64,000 bases of DNA from Blepharisma stoltei (Eukaryota; Ciliophora; Heterotrichea; Heterotrichida; Blepharismidae): assembly GCA_914767885.1 (NCBI GenBank), contig CAJZBQ010000012.1, positions 722,501-786,500 of the forward strand. The letters run 5' to 3'. Below the pieces are notes generated by a model. The model was given only the letters and a program-made list of their open reading frames with translations. It did no database searches and was not told the DNA's origin. The position numbers and the translations under genes were made by a program. How positions within the stretch are numbered: the stretch's first letter is position 1; every line of letters starts with the position of its first letter. This document shows, one piece after another, positions 20,798 through 31,846 of the stretch.

Positions 20798-22840
20798 TTA
20801 ATCGAATGAAACCTGAGGATCATTTTCAAACATGAAGCTTCTCAAGACTGTAGGTCCGCTGAAAAGTCCATTCCCAGCACGATAGGTGTCTATAAAATAA
20901 TCTTCTTCATCTAAAGCAAGCTCTGAAAAATCATCCTCAGTATGCCAAGTCACCATAGGAGAATCCTCATTTTCAGCTATGGAGTTATTCAAATTCGTGC
21001 CTGTTGTATAGCTTGCTGCTGTATTTTCATCAGATGCTATAGAGCACCTCAATTCAGTCTTTACTCTTTTTTTAGAAAGAAAACTGTTATTGGCAAATAT
21101 CTGATTTTCCTGAACTAGAGGCTTAGATGGCTTATCATTTATTTCAATAGCAAATTTCCTTGGCTTTTTTTTAGATTTTTTGGTTTTATTATTCTTTTCT
21201 AGTTTCACCTGTTGTGGCTCAGAACAAATTTCTTGGGAAATTTCCTGCTCAATCTGTTTTTCTGCTTCTTGTTTTTGGAGGAAATATGGAGGCTCATAGG
21301 TTTGTGGGATCCAAATAAAACTCTCTTTTATTTCAAATTTCGAAGATACCATCGTAAATTTAAAAGAATTTTTGGTTTTGCATACATTCCGACCCAAAGT
21401 GAGTGAAAGAGCCAATGTAATTGAAAAAATAAATAATATAACTATTTCAATCCCTCTTAATGTATATAGTTTAAAGTTGGCATATGCAGATTTTTCAATA
21501 ATATGGACTGGAAAATTCAAATTGATGCCAATTTCTATAATTTCAATATCTGTATAGATTTCCATATGATAATTAGCTGAAAATTCATGAAAATCTGGCG
21601 CATATAGCAAGCTGATCTTATAAGAAAACCCAGGATCAATTTTTATGCTTTCACCGCAAGGATAAAGAATAAATCCATGCATCTCACAGCTAGCCCCATC
21701 TAAATAAATACCTTTAATTGATGCTTGAACCTGCCCTGAGTTTAAAAGTGTAAAGTCCTTTCTAAAAACTAGCTCATTATCTAGCCTGTCACTTTCTGAT
21801 ATATGAAAATTTAGTAGCCCAGATTTAGAGTCAAGAATACTCAGACTATAAGAAATTCCTTCAGCAACAATTTTTATGTGCTGCACCAATTTAGAACCGT
21901 TTCTAATAAAAAGTGAAGCTGAATATTTTTTGGCATGATTTGGCTGGAAAACTAATGCCCCAATATTACCTATACTATGAGGAGGTATTATGAAAATTTT
22001 ACGCTTTTCCAAATAGAATGGAAAATCCATTGATTTGTTTTCATATGAATTTGATGAAAATAGAATTTCATCAAAATCGTTGTTTCCTAAGCCAAGTCCA
22101 CTTAAAAGTTTCCCATATAAATTAACACTTTCTAGAGTCCGTTTAAGTTTTGGCGATTTTCTATTAGTAAGTGTTTTGATTATTTCAATTTCAGTGTCTT
22201 TTTCGCATTCAGAAGATTTGGGCAAATGCTCAAACTCATCTTCTTCATTGTAATAAAACTCATTTTTGCAGTGCTTATAATTCAGATGAATATTTGCAGG
22301 GGCTATAAATAATTCAACAAATACAGGCTCATTTGATGTATTTTCGAATTCTATTGTTTTTTCATTTTTATGCTCAATACTGACTTTTCCTAGATCAATT
22401 TCTGAATATATAAGATTTTCATTAATTTCAGTGATTTCCTTATATGTGATAGATCTTGGCTTTTTCCTCAGGTCATTATTAAAGCTAGTAATCTTCTTAT
22501 TTCCATTGATGAAGATATCAGAAAAAGGATTTGAAGAATTTTCAAACATACTTAATCATTGGGTTTTCAATCATCCAGGCATAGCTTCTAAAATTTCAGG
22601 ACCCAAAAATTCATTCATTTCAGTCATTGAAATATTGCGCATATGCATGTCTTCGCATTTAATTGAATGGAATAATGAAGATGGGTCATTAGGATTGAAA
22701 AAAGGTAATGGATATTTGGAGCTTTGAAAATTGGTGGCTTTATTTGGAGAGGGATCTGAAGTTCAGTATAGCTGCGAGCAGGATATTAAGGCTGAAACAG
22801 TACTGAATAGGCAAACTAAAGTAAATAAAAAAGTCATCAT
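20798..22840 (-). CDS. TMEM131-like type I membrane protein
   Basis: 680 residues. The start at 22838-22840 gives a signal peptide (MMTFLFTLVCLFSTVSALIS); two TGA codons are read as Trp upstream of MFENSS. The lumenal part has beta-rich PapD/ASH-like segments (SEIDLGKVSIEHKNEKTIEF; FRKDFTLLNSGQVQASIKGI; IDPGFSYKISLLYAPDFH). One transmembrane helix (GIEIVILFIFSITLALSLTL) follows at about 465-485, then a Lys-rich and acidic cytosolic tail with NGLFSGPTVLRSF. The layout fits TMEM131, which in animals aids secretory cargo assembly. The family call is by architecture. Confidence 0.6.
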
Positions 22841-23206
22841 GTATATTTTTATTATCATGAATAATAAGAAACAAAATAATGACTAGGTATTATGAAGAGC
22901 TTTATTGTAGTTTCTGTGAAAATATTAAATTTTATTGACTTTTAAGACGGTTACGCACATTTCATTGGGATTTAAAATGAATTATTTGTTTATTAAGATG
23001 ATAAATTAATATTCATAAAAGGAGTTTATTTTATATGTTATTTAATATTATCAATTATCAGCAATACTAAACCTAAGTTTTTTAAAATTTAAATGAGTAG
23101 ATTTTTTTTGAAATCTTGACAGTTTTTTATCAGTTTAAATAACTTATTAATAAATTACAAGTAAGTTTGAGAGATGATTAATTGTTTTTATTAAATATTA
23201 ATAAAG
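22841..23206. other. Intergenic, AT-rich
   Basis: 366 bp between two genes of the same strand. No feature recognised. Confidence 0.6.
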
Positions 23207-25266
23207 CTAATTTTTCGAAGCTCGGATCAAAAAAATATAAATTGAATCAATTGGTATAAAAGTAAAATCCGCGTTTATCCATTTCATTTCATTCCCAATA
23301 AATAGTCCTATTTTTTGTCTTTTCAAAGCATTAGAGGCATTACTTTTTATTATTTCAACAATTTTGCTCAACAACTCATGCGAATTTTCAAATATTTCAT
23401 TTATTATAGTGCCTACAATCCTTTCCTGCTTAAGGTTGAATAACTCTGCAGCGTGGGCATTTGCTTTTAAAATAAGCCCTTCAAAGTTGACATGCAAAAT
23501 TGCTTCTTTGGTGGCTTGAAAGCAAACTTCATTTAAATCTGAAGCTTGCAAAATCCCTTCCAAATTGCTTGAAGCTGTCATTAAATTTTCATAAATAGAC
23601 AAAAAATTTATTAAAATCCTTTGGCTGTTTTCCTTGAATTTATTAGTGCCAGCTTTATTAAGACATAAAATAGCGCCTTTCTGATTTATTGGATAGCATA
23701 AGGCTTCTTTGAATTTGAAATTGCTATCAAACTTAAGATCTGGATGATTTTCTGCATCAGTTATAATGATTGGATTTTGGGATATTAAAGCTTCATTTGC
23801 GATTATATCACTAGCGGAATTAGGCTCTACACCTAGCAATACTGTGCTGGATATTTCTTTATTATTTTCATTATAAGTATAAACAGCAACCCCATCACAA
23901 TTCAGCTGATATTTCAAGCAGCTTGTCAAAGAATTCAATACTGGATTAACTAAGGAATCTTTAGACCTCTCAATATATCTATCTGAGTTTATTTTAAATT
24001 TAGACAATTCTTTCAATAAATAGGTAGCCATTCCTATTGAAAGTTGCTTTACAATTTGCTCAAAAATAGGTAAATCTTCAGATGAAAATTTTGTCCTCTT
24101 ATTTATGCACTCTAAAATTCCAATTAGCTGGTCTCCCACTTTTAAAGGATAGCATAGCACATTATTGACGCTTGTTCTACATATTTTCTCATATTTTCAA
24201 TCAAACCGAAAATCATCTGCAGCTTCATTCATATAAAACGGTTTTTCACATGAATATGAAAAATGGCCAAAATCCTTATTTACAACAATTTGTTCAGATA
24301 TTTCAGTATTAATTGCTTTGCAGTAAAACTGATTTGACTCTTCATCATATAGGAAAACAGTTACCCTTTCAATTTCTAAAATATCCGAAATCATTTCAAG
24401 AACCCTTGGAAGAAAAACGTTTTCATAGTTCTGAAAAGCCACATTTCTTAGTGATAAAAAGAAACTTAAAGATTCAAATAAAATTCATCTTACTCCCCTT
24501 TGAGCAAACCAAAAAATTTTATTTACTGGCTGAGGGGGGTTAATTTTTTGTTTGTTAAAATTAATATATTTCTAAAAAATTTAAAAAAATCCCAATTCGC
24601 AAAAATTGGAAAGTAAGCATTCATGTAATTTGTAAAATTTATGTTTAAATGCAAGCTGTTAGATTCATTATACTGTAAAAAATTTTTGTTCTTTCATGGA
24701 AGGTAGGTTTTTGGGAAAAAATAGGGATTTTTCAAATGGTTCTGTTATTTCATGGATGGGGCTAGTTTTGAGTAGTTTTCCTGTTTTAAGTATTTTGTCA
24801 GTGGCTTCATGTCTTTTCTGCTAAATTGGGCATCTAAAATCATTTTTAAAAACCAAGAGCCTGCAAAAGACTTATATAAACCAATTTCATCATCAAAAAT
24901 TGATGATTTTGTGCTTGAAGAAGGCAAAGGTTGAGATGATAATTTTCTCAGAGTTTCAGCATCATAACTCTGATTAAGCCCTCTAGGCTTGTGCTTTCTT
25001 GCAGACTTGTGTGAGGTTTTCGGCTTTTGGTTTATATATGGCATCATTCTTACATGAATTTCTTCATCTTCGCTTGGAAGGGCAGGCAATGAAGGCAAGT
25101 TTTCATGCAATTCATCAGTTATATACTTTATCAACAAATCAACAGTTTGCTTTAAATTAATATTATTTTCTTCAAGAACTCTAATTTGCTTTTCATACAG
25201 TTTGATAGTTTTTTGCTGAGATCTAATCAATGAAACTTTTTCTGAGAAATTGCTTTGAAGATCCAT
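23207..25266 (-). CDS. GAF-GAF-PAS sensory protein, split by a MITE
   Basis: 595 residues after removing 24493-24764. The N-terminal 100 residues are a coiled coil (SLIRSQQKTIKLYEKQIRVL) and a basic linker. Two GAF domains follow (VTVFLYDEESNQFYCKAINT..., and DGVAVYTYNENNKEISSTVL...), then a PAS domain (EAILHVNFEGLILKANAHAA, LFNLKQERIVG). There is no output domain; the gene stops at LIRASKN. The halves join as NYSKL-RWILFESL, with a TGA-coded Trp. GAF and PAS domains bind small ligands or cyclic nucleotides; the ligand is unknown. Confidence 0.8.
24493..24762. mobile_element. Degenerate family A MITE in the GAF gene
   Basis: 270 bp. Left hairpin end CTCCCCTTTGAGCAAACC...GGCTGAGGGGGGTTAA; right end GAAGGTAGG, then CAAATGGTTCTGTTATTTCA and GGATGGGGC. 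The layout matches family A inverted, with the terminal word decayed. TA at 24491-24492 and 24763-24764 bound the excision that restores the host frame. Confidence 0.8.
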
Positions 25267-25429
25267 CTTGATAAGATTATTTAAGAAATAAAGTGAAGAT
25301 GGATTAAATTAAAAAATTTATTTTATAGTTAAAGACGAATTTCATTTCAAATGAAGCGCTCGAAAATTATTAAATTAATTATGAAAAATAATCAAAAGCT
25401 ATTAGAAATAATTGAAGCTTTTATTAGTA
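25267..25429. other. Short intergenic stretch before a MIT element
   Basis: AT-rich, nothing recognised. Confidence 0.4.
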
Positions 25430-26321
25430 ATTAACGATGACCCCCCCCTCAATGTCTATTGCAACAAAAATGCAATTTTTTAATATAAAATTTTATATAA
25501 AAAAAATAATAATTTTCATGTCTCTAGCAACAAATTATATACATTAAAATGGCGACACGTGTCAACCTGCCCTCTTGGCGGGGCAGTCCAGACCTTATGG
25601 CTACGGCGAACTGGGACGGACTCCGAGCCGAGAATCAGACGCAGGCTCAAGAAGTATGTATCCGGGTAGGTTCTGGCTGCTTTCCTGTGGTTGGAAAGCG
25701 CTCAACAACGTCCTTTGGATCCGAGGACCTATGGGTATTCCTCTAACGAGAAACTAGCTTTCGAAGGAAGGCTTCTTGACACCCAATAGACTCCAAGAGC
25801 TGATCCCCGGAATCAAGCTACTCCAATCGTCCGTAGCAGGGCCGCAGAAATCCATAAGCCGACCATTCAAGACTGAAGCCGCAAGCAAGGAGGAGACAGA
25901 ATGTACTGGAAGGGCACTCGTAAGAGGGATAGATTCTCTGGGCTGGAGTCGAAAAGCGGTAGAACCTTTCGTACGGGAGGTCTTTGGCGACTGCGCCACC
26001 AATATGGCTAGCGCCTGTCTGTTATAATCCTAATCCTCTTGTAACAAATTTTCGATGCGTATCTTAAATTTTTCCGTACTTTCTAGCTAGGTAAGTTTAA
26101 TAAAATGGCGAGCGATGACAATAGCCGTCCAAATCTCGATGATAAGGTTATTGACACGCCTACAGTAGCGCTGTTTTATGGTTTTTTTGAGAATCTCCCC
26201 TAGAGAAAAATGCATTCATTTTTTTTTATAAAAATGTTGTGTTGCAGTAGGCATGAAGATTTTTTCGAAAATTTTTTGTTGCAATAGACATGAAGATTGA
26301 GGGGGGGGTCATCGCTAATTG
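25430..26321. mobile_element. MITE-like element, family D, carrying a retroposon
   Basis: Terminal inverted repeats AATTAACGATGACCCCCCC and its near complement at 26302-26321, with CAATGTCTATTGCAACAAAA and related words repeated inside both ends. The body contains a retroposon at 25537-26040 and a truncated piece of another at about 26095-26130. It is intergenic, so its removal cannot be judged from a reading frame. Confidence 0.75.
25537..26040 (-). mobile_element. SINE-like retroposon nested in the family D element
   Basis: 504 bp flanked by GCAACAAATT (25527-25536) and GTAACAAATT (26041-26050). On the minus strand it ends GTGTCGCCATTTTAATGTAT, as in other copies. Open frames inside it are not protein-like. 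Confidence 0.7.
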
Positions 26322-26820
26322 TTGAGCAGCAAACTTTGATACTCACTGCTTTGATACAGCTGAATTCATTACTCGCCTTTTATATTGGAGCAAAAAATAT
26401 GTTCTATTCAAAGAAGCCGATAATGCAATTGATATAGATTTTTAAAAAAAAAATTAAACATATATCAGATAAAATGGCATTTTATTTATAAAACAAGATA
26501 TGCATTAAGCAGATGTAAATTATTATCTTACCTATAAAAATTAAATTTTGTTTCAATCTAAAGTAGTTTAATTTACCAAAAAAACCAAAAAATTTACTTA
26601 TATATCACTATCCCATTTAAAGAAGGAGTAATTAAATTGTAATTTACTTTTTATTTCATATCCTGGACAATTTCATATTTTTAATAAAATTTGCCTATTC
26701 AAATATTTCTGGAAACTTTATTCAACAACTAAGATATTACGAGTAATTATTAAATTTTCTTTGATTAATTATACTAGTTAACTTTTTTCGCTAAATAGAC
26801 ACTATTAGACAAAGATATGA
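26322..26820. other. Intergenic, AT-rich
   Basis: No gene or repeat recognised in about 500 bp. Confidence 0.55.
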
Positions 26821-27315
26821 TTAAACCTGTAATGGATGATCGTATAAAATATCGCTTGGCAACTGTACTGAACTTGAAGGACCAGAAATTGGTGGAAGGA
26901 AAATTTCTTCCTCCTTCAATTTAAGGTCAGGAATAAGGCTTTTTTGCTCTAATAATGAAGGAAACAAGCTAAGACAATGTGAAAGCTTCAAATAATATCT
27001 TCCACTAACATTTTCTTCTATTCTCGACGCGTAACTCTTAATAGCAACGTGTATCCTTTTATGAGCTGAAAGTTGGCTACCTTGCCTAAATTTCATCCCA
27101 CATCCTGGCTCTCTGCATACATAAGGTTTTTCCCCAGAGTGTGTGAATAAATGCTCATTCAAGTTTTGTTTGGACGATAAAATCTTCAAGCAATGTGGGC
27201 ATTGATATTTTTTATCTTGCATGTGTAAAGCCTCCACATGTCGATCCAAATTAAATTTATTTTTGTAAGATCTATTGCAACCTTCAATAGGGCAATTAAA
27301 GACCATGTCTTTCAT
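26821..27315 (-). CDS. C2H2 zinc-finger protein
   Basis: 164 residues from the ATG at 27313-27315 (MKDMVFNCPIEGCN). Three C2H2 fingers in a row: FNCPIEGCNRSY...H..ALH, YQCPHCLKILSSKQNLNEHL and YVCREPGCGMKFRQGSQLSAHKRIH (in two parts), with the linker THSGEKPY between fingers 2 and 3. The C-terminal 70 residues carry no domain. Pairwise CxxxxC spacing in fingers 1 and 3 recalls TFIIIA-type fingers. Likely a nucleic-acid-binding regulator; the target is unknown. Confidence 0.75.
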   Translation of the reverse strand: MKDMVFNCPIEGCNRSYKNKFNLDRHVEALHMQDKKYQCPHCLKILSSKQNLNEHLFTHSGEKPYVCREPGCGMKFRQGSQLSAHKRIHVAIKSYASRIEENVSGRYYLKLSHCLSLFPSLLEQKSLIPDLKLKEEEIFLPPISGPSSSVQLPSDILYDHPLQV

Positions 27316-27513
27316 AATATTCAATTTATAAACGAAACCGGCTTGACTGGCTGAAATTATTGTCAAATATGGAGAGAAGAATCTACTTTTACTTAACCTC
27401 AAATTTGGATAAAATTATTTTAATTTTTTTAATAGTTTAAAATAAAAATTTAATGCGTTCTTATGTAATTCCTATAAATTAAAACAATTTAAAATAAATA
27501 ATGTTTAAATATT

Positions 27514-27827
27514 AAGATTAAGATTACGATAACTCTTTGTCGACCCCCACTTATCTTAGGATCTAACAATACAAGCTCCCCTTTATGAATTCCATCCACT
27601 GGCGTACAGCTCTGAACAATGGTAGGTGGAATCGGCCTAACCGTCGAACCGTTACAGTAGCCTATGGCCCAGACGAGTCTCGCTTCTTGCCTTGAATGTG
27701 ATTCAAGTACACTTGGAGCTGCCGAAGCAGTTCCAACGCTGATTTCCTTCAGAAAGACTGAACTTCCCTCACTAGGACAAGTATAGGGGACAGAACCCCT
27801 AACTCATACATTCCATTTTTAATTGTG
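27514..27827 (-). mobile_element. SINE-like retroposon, short copy
   Basis: 314 bp of GC-richer DNA flanked by ATGTTTAAATATT (27501-27513 and 27828-27840). One end has the repeat AAGATTAAGATTACG, the simple-repeat end shared with other copies. Intergenic. Confidence 0.7.
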
Positions 27828-27840
27828 ATGTTTAAATATT

Positions 27841-28739
27841 TATAATAAATATAAAATGAATTCCAATTAGCGTTCAACAACCGTTCGTTATTACTAAAGT
27901 TAGAAATTTTCTCCGGATGAGAAAATCTGGCAGATAATTAAATTAATTGTGAACTATATCAGGATAGAAGTTTGGCAGATCAACTTAGCATCGCTGCTCC
28001 ACCTGCACCAGTAAAACCTAGCCGAGCACATCGAATTCCTCCCCCTCTCTTCCTCAAAATACGGCCTCAGTAATGTCCTAGCTACAGGAGGCAAGAATTC
28101 GGATTGATTTACCCGTCATTTTAACTTATATCATAGATAATTAAAGTATTTTAATTAAAGAAAGGTTTTTTATGGAAGCGATAATCCTTGCAATAGTTCC
28201 TAGAGCCAAAAAAAATTAATTAATTATTAAAGCTTTTGCACCACAAGGACGATTCTAAACGGCAGAAGCCCAGGAATACTTCGATATTGCTCGTAAATTA
28301 AACTCAAGGCAAAAATAAGTTTGAAAAAGCCAGAATAATTAGGAGAGGTTTTATTAATTTTACATTTTACATAAAATGGATTTATAACTATTGATAATTA
28401 TTAAACTGAATTTATTATTAGATAGACAATTTCTTATTAAATATAAAACTAAATAATTATAATATTTATTAATTCTTATATTTTTTATGATTGATTATCA
28501 TTAAAATTAAATGATTTAAAATTTTTTCTAGCAGGACTTAATGATCCAAAAATTCAGGTTATGATTCATCTACCTAAAAGGGTGGAAAATAAATCAATAG
28601 GCCACCAATTATAATTTATCAATTTTTTCAATTTTTTGAAACCGCTGCTTCAAATATTAAGCAAGTCATTCTATTATCATTAAGCCATGCACAGTATTAT
28701 AGATTAACCCATATCTTTTAATCTATTGAAAATTTAAAA
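27841..28739. other. Intergenic with a truncated retroposon at about 27985-28135
   Basis: The stretch 27985-28135 holds the segment AGTAAAACCTAGCCGAGCAC and the end CCCGTCATTTTAAC, the conserved end of the SINE-like family, without the rest. Flanks AACTATATCA and AACTTATATCA may be a decayed duplication. The remainder is AT-rich with nothing recognised. Confidence 0.55.
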
Positions 28740-30121
28740 ATGGCTTATGTCTTCATTTTCATGATTTGGTTTGCCTCATCTTCAGCAATCTCGCAAAATT
28801 ATTGCTGATCATACAAATGCAAAGATAGTGAAATGGGTTGAGATACTCTTACCTGCGTCTATTCTTCAATTTTTCAATCCACTTATTTTTTAAACCCCTG
28901 CTCTTATCCTTTTTATTGCCCTTTAACTCAAGCTAGCCAACAAAATATAACCTGCATAGAAAAGCAGGCTGATCAGTACGAATCATACCCAGGAGAACCT
29001 TGCAACCAAGCAACTGATTGTGCTTATGGGAATTGTGTAACGAATAAATGTGTGGGATCCTTAAGATCTGAGTCTTGCTCATCTCATAATATAAAAATGG
29101 CTTTGGATAAAAAGGAAGTTTGATTTTTTCACGTGGACTTCTGCCAAGAGGGAAAAAAGGCAGAGCCCTTAGAAGAGCCAGCGCTGGAGGAAAGCTGGAT
29201 AGAGCAAGGCAAAGCGCCAAACCACTAGAGTTCCTGGACTTCTGGGATGCCGAATGCCTTCAGGGAGACTAGAAAGAGCGAGCCGGATGTGAGGCCCAAC
29301 ATGAATTCGAAAGTAACGAGAAGACGCAGAAAAATAAGGTCTAACCGCCTTGCGTAACTAGAGGTCTAGCGTTGGCAGGTTTTAGCTAATTTTTTGTTTT
29401 TTTTACGTATTACTCATCTCATGCAGATTGTGATGTAAGTCTTCGATGCTATAAAAATAGATGCACATCTTTAATTAAAGCTGGGGAAACGGGATGCACA
29501 AGTGATTATGACTGCTACCCAAATTCTGGATGCAATATTATAGGTTTTACAGGGACCTGCATTGAATATTTTTCTTTGCCGTCTGGATCTTATATATCAA
29601 GCTGCTCAAGAAGTAAGCAGGCAGGTTTTAATTATTTATGCAGCTCAGGTGTCTGCTTAATGGGGTCATTTTTTACAAGTATAGGAACTTGTATAGATGC
29701 TCCGGTTTCAAAGCAGATAAACCCTCAGATTTGTAGTGCTGATAGTGATTGTGCTGGAAGTACATCCTCTTACCAGTTTACTTCGACATGCACATGTGGA
29801 ATGAATCCTTACGGGACTTCTTATTGCCAACCCTTTTATGGAGACACTCCATATCTTAGTTACTTTGCTTTATTAAAAGACTTTATGAATTCTTCAGCAC
29901 TCGAGAACTGCAATACATTAAGAAGATTTAATGAAAATTGCTGAAAATTAGCTAATGAGTCGGAGTCTTTAATTTCAGCTAAATTTTTGGCTGAAAATTA
30001 CCCACTGCTGCAAAACAATGATGATTGCACAGAAATAATTTATTTTAAGGACTACTATGGAATTGAAGAAAATGCTGTAAAACTCCCATTGAGCATAATT
30101 GTCTTTGTAATAATAATTTAA
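28740..30121 (+). CDS. Cysteine-rich secreted or GPI-type surface protein, split by a retroposon
   Basis: 348 residues after removing 29088-29422. A signal peptide (MAYVFIFMIWFASSSAISQN) leads into repeated Cys-rich modules (CNQATDCAYGNCVTNKC; CSSHADCDVSLRCYKNRC; CTSDYDCYPNSGC), a pattern common in ciliate surface proteins. The C-terminus ends in a hydrophobic run (LPLSIIVFVIII) with nothing after it, as in GPI-anchored precursors. TGA codes Trp at YCWSYKC, MGWDTL and ENCWKLA. The retroposon lies in the CSSH codons and its removal is in frame. Next gene starts 1 bp after the stop. Confidence 0.75.
29088..29412 (-). mobile_element. SINE-like retroposon in an exon, short copy
   Basis: 325 bp flanked by CTCATCTCAT (29078-29087 and 29413-29422). 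The left end AATATAAAAATGGC is the reverse complement of the family's GCCATTTT end. Removing 335 bp restores the host frame. No TA in the duplication. Confidence 0.8.
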
Positions 30122-30122
30122 G

Positions 30123-31216
30123 ATGGCTGCTCGAATATTTAAGCAGGCTCCTTTTTTGAATATTCGCGATAAAGAATCTATTGGAGCAAGTCCACTAGAC
30201 ACAAGCTATTATCCTTTCAACGAAACAGTATGAGTAAATTTTATCTAGCTCCCCCCCCCTCCGTGAGTGAGCAAAACCATTAGAAAAAATCGCTATTTTT
30301 GCCCAAAAACCCATCCTCGAACAAAAATTTTTTATAGAAAAAATTTTTTATGGAAAAAAAAATTTTGACATATAAGTGATAATTAGTATAATGAAATCTA
30401 GAGCTAATTCTTTTTAATTTTAAACAAATTGCTTTTTAAAACATAAATTTTACAAATTAAATAAATATTTGCTTTCCAATTTTTGCGAATTAGGATTTTT
30501 TTAAATTTCGAAAAAAAAAAATTTTCTATAAAATTTATATATAAATTTTTTAAAAAAAAAATAAAAATTAACCCCCTCCGTGAGTGAACAAAAAATTTTA
30601 TTCACTCACGGAGGGTGGGGGGAGTAAGTACACAATGGGAAAACAATTTGGAAATGGCTCATCTGTCACCGAAGTTTTGACTTCAGATACAGTGGCTAAA
30701 AAAATTGCAAAACAAAAAGGCATGCTAATAAACCACAAAGAAATTGCTATCGTAGGAAGGTCAAATTGTGGAAAGTCCAGTTTAATTAATGCCCTTGTAA
30801 ATGAAAAAGTTGCGATTGCATCAAAAACTCCAGGAAGAACTCAGCAATTAATTTATCATACACTTGGATTTAAATCGCCTTTTATCGTAAGTTTAGTTGA
30901 TGCTCCTGGCTATGGATTTGCAAGCGCTCCTGATGCAGAATTGGAGAAATGGAAAAAATTGACATCAATTTATTTTAGCTCATCTGCAAATTTATTCAGA
31001 ACAATTATTTTATTAGATTCGAGAAGAGGCATGATGGGGACTGATAAAATGCTTATGGATTGACTGGACACTTTAGATAGACAATACACTATTTGCTTGA
31101 CAAAAGCTGACTTGATAAGCGATACAAAAATAAAAGACTCACTGAATAGTATAGGTGATTATATTAGAGATCGCCCAAAATGCTCTGATTTGATTCTTGT
31201 TACCAGTTCAAAGTAA
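30123..31216 (+). CDS. engB: EngB/YihA-type GTPase with mitochondrial-type presequence, split by a MITE
   Basis: 236 residues if 30244-30626 is removed. The GTPase core has G1 VGRSNCGKSSL, G2 region ASKTPGRTQQ, G3 DAPGYGF, G4 TKAD and a C-terminal SS motif; the TGA in LMDWLDTL is Trp. EngB proteins (GTPBP8 in animals) assist assembly of the bacterial-type large ribosomal subunit, here presumably in mitochondria. The first exon, MAARIFKQAPFLNIRDKE, looks like a mitochondrial presequence and joins in frame (VNFKYTMGKQF) when excision uses TA 30242-30243 and TA 30625-30626. If excision used the element's own ends, a stop would intervene and translation would have to start at 30635. Confidence 0.8.
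30249..30624. mobile_element. C-tract MITE, family A
   Basis: 376 bp; left neighbour TAG, right neighbour TAA. Ends CTCCCCCCCCTCCGTGAGTG and a right-end hairpin of the same word. Very similar in core to the copies at 6180 and (inverted) 39031. Confidence 0.85.
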
Positions 31217-31408
31217 TATATAATTAGATATAATTATGGAATAAGAGAAATGACAGCTTATTTGTCGTATACAATGGTAACGAATGAAATGACTCAGATT
31301 AAGTAGTTATAAACTTTAAAAATATCAATCTAAAACTTTTTAATGAAAGGAAATATTATTGAAAAGAAATTCATAGCTCTGAACCATAAATTAATCTAAA
31401 ATTCTTAG

Positions 31409-31834
31409 TTATGCTGAAAGAATGGTAGTGCCTCCTGCCTTTTTTATTCTTTCTTCAGCCTTTGCTGAGAAAAGTCTCGCTTTTACATTTATTGGTCTTG
31501 TAAGGACACCTCTGCCAAGAACTTTGAAGAACCCGTGGGCTCCTGCATCAACCAGAGGAATTTCACTTGAAGCCTTTTGTTCTTCAGTCAACAATGTGTT
31601 GAGAGTGTCTAGATTCACACATGGGCAGAATTCTGTATTTTTCTTTAAGTGGAATCGCCTCATTCCAACTTTTCCAAAGTAGCCTGGGTGGAATTTGTCG
31701 AATAAAATTCTGAGATGGTGGAGTCCACCTGCATTACCACGACCACAAGGATGCTTTCTGTGTTTGCCAATACGACCATGTCCCATGCTAACATGTCCTC
31801 TGAGCTTCCTGGTATGCTTGAGTCTAGCCACCAT
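31409..31834 (-). CDS. RPL27A: 60S ribosomal protein L27a (uL15)
   Basis: 141 residues from the ATG at 31832-31834 ([20 protein letters not shown]). The [26 protein letters not shown] and [11 protein letters not shown] blocks are diagnostic for eukaryotic L27a, and the length matches the family. Part of the large ribosomal subunit near the peptidyl-transferase region. No insertion or in-frame TGA. Confidence 0.95.
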   Translation of the reverse strand: MVARLKHTRKLRGHVSMGHGRIGKHRKHPCGRGNAGGLHHLRILFDKFHPGYFGKVGMRRFHLKKNTEFCPCVNLDTLNTLLTEEQKASSEIPLVDAGAHGFFKVLGRGVLTRPINVKARLFSAKAEERIKKAGGTTILSA

Positions 31835-31846
31835 ATTAATTTCCAA

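Noticed and set aside
25549-26027. Open frames of 60-85 codons in GC-rich DNA (also at 7759, 11272 C-terminal part, 18272, 40787, 57578, 58487)
   Set aside because: All lie in retroposon copies; the frames differ between copies, so they are not conserved coding regions.
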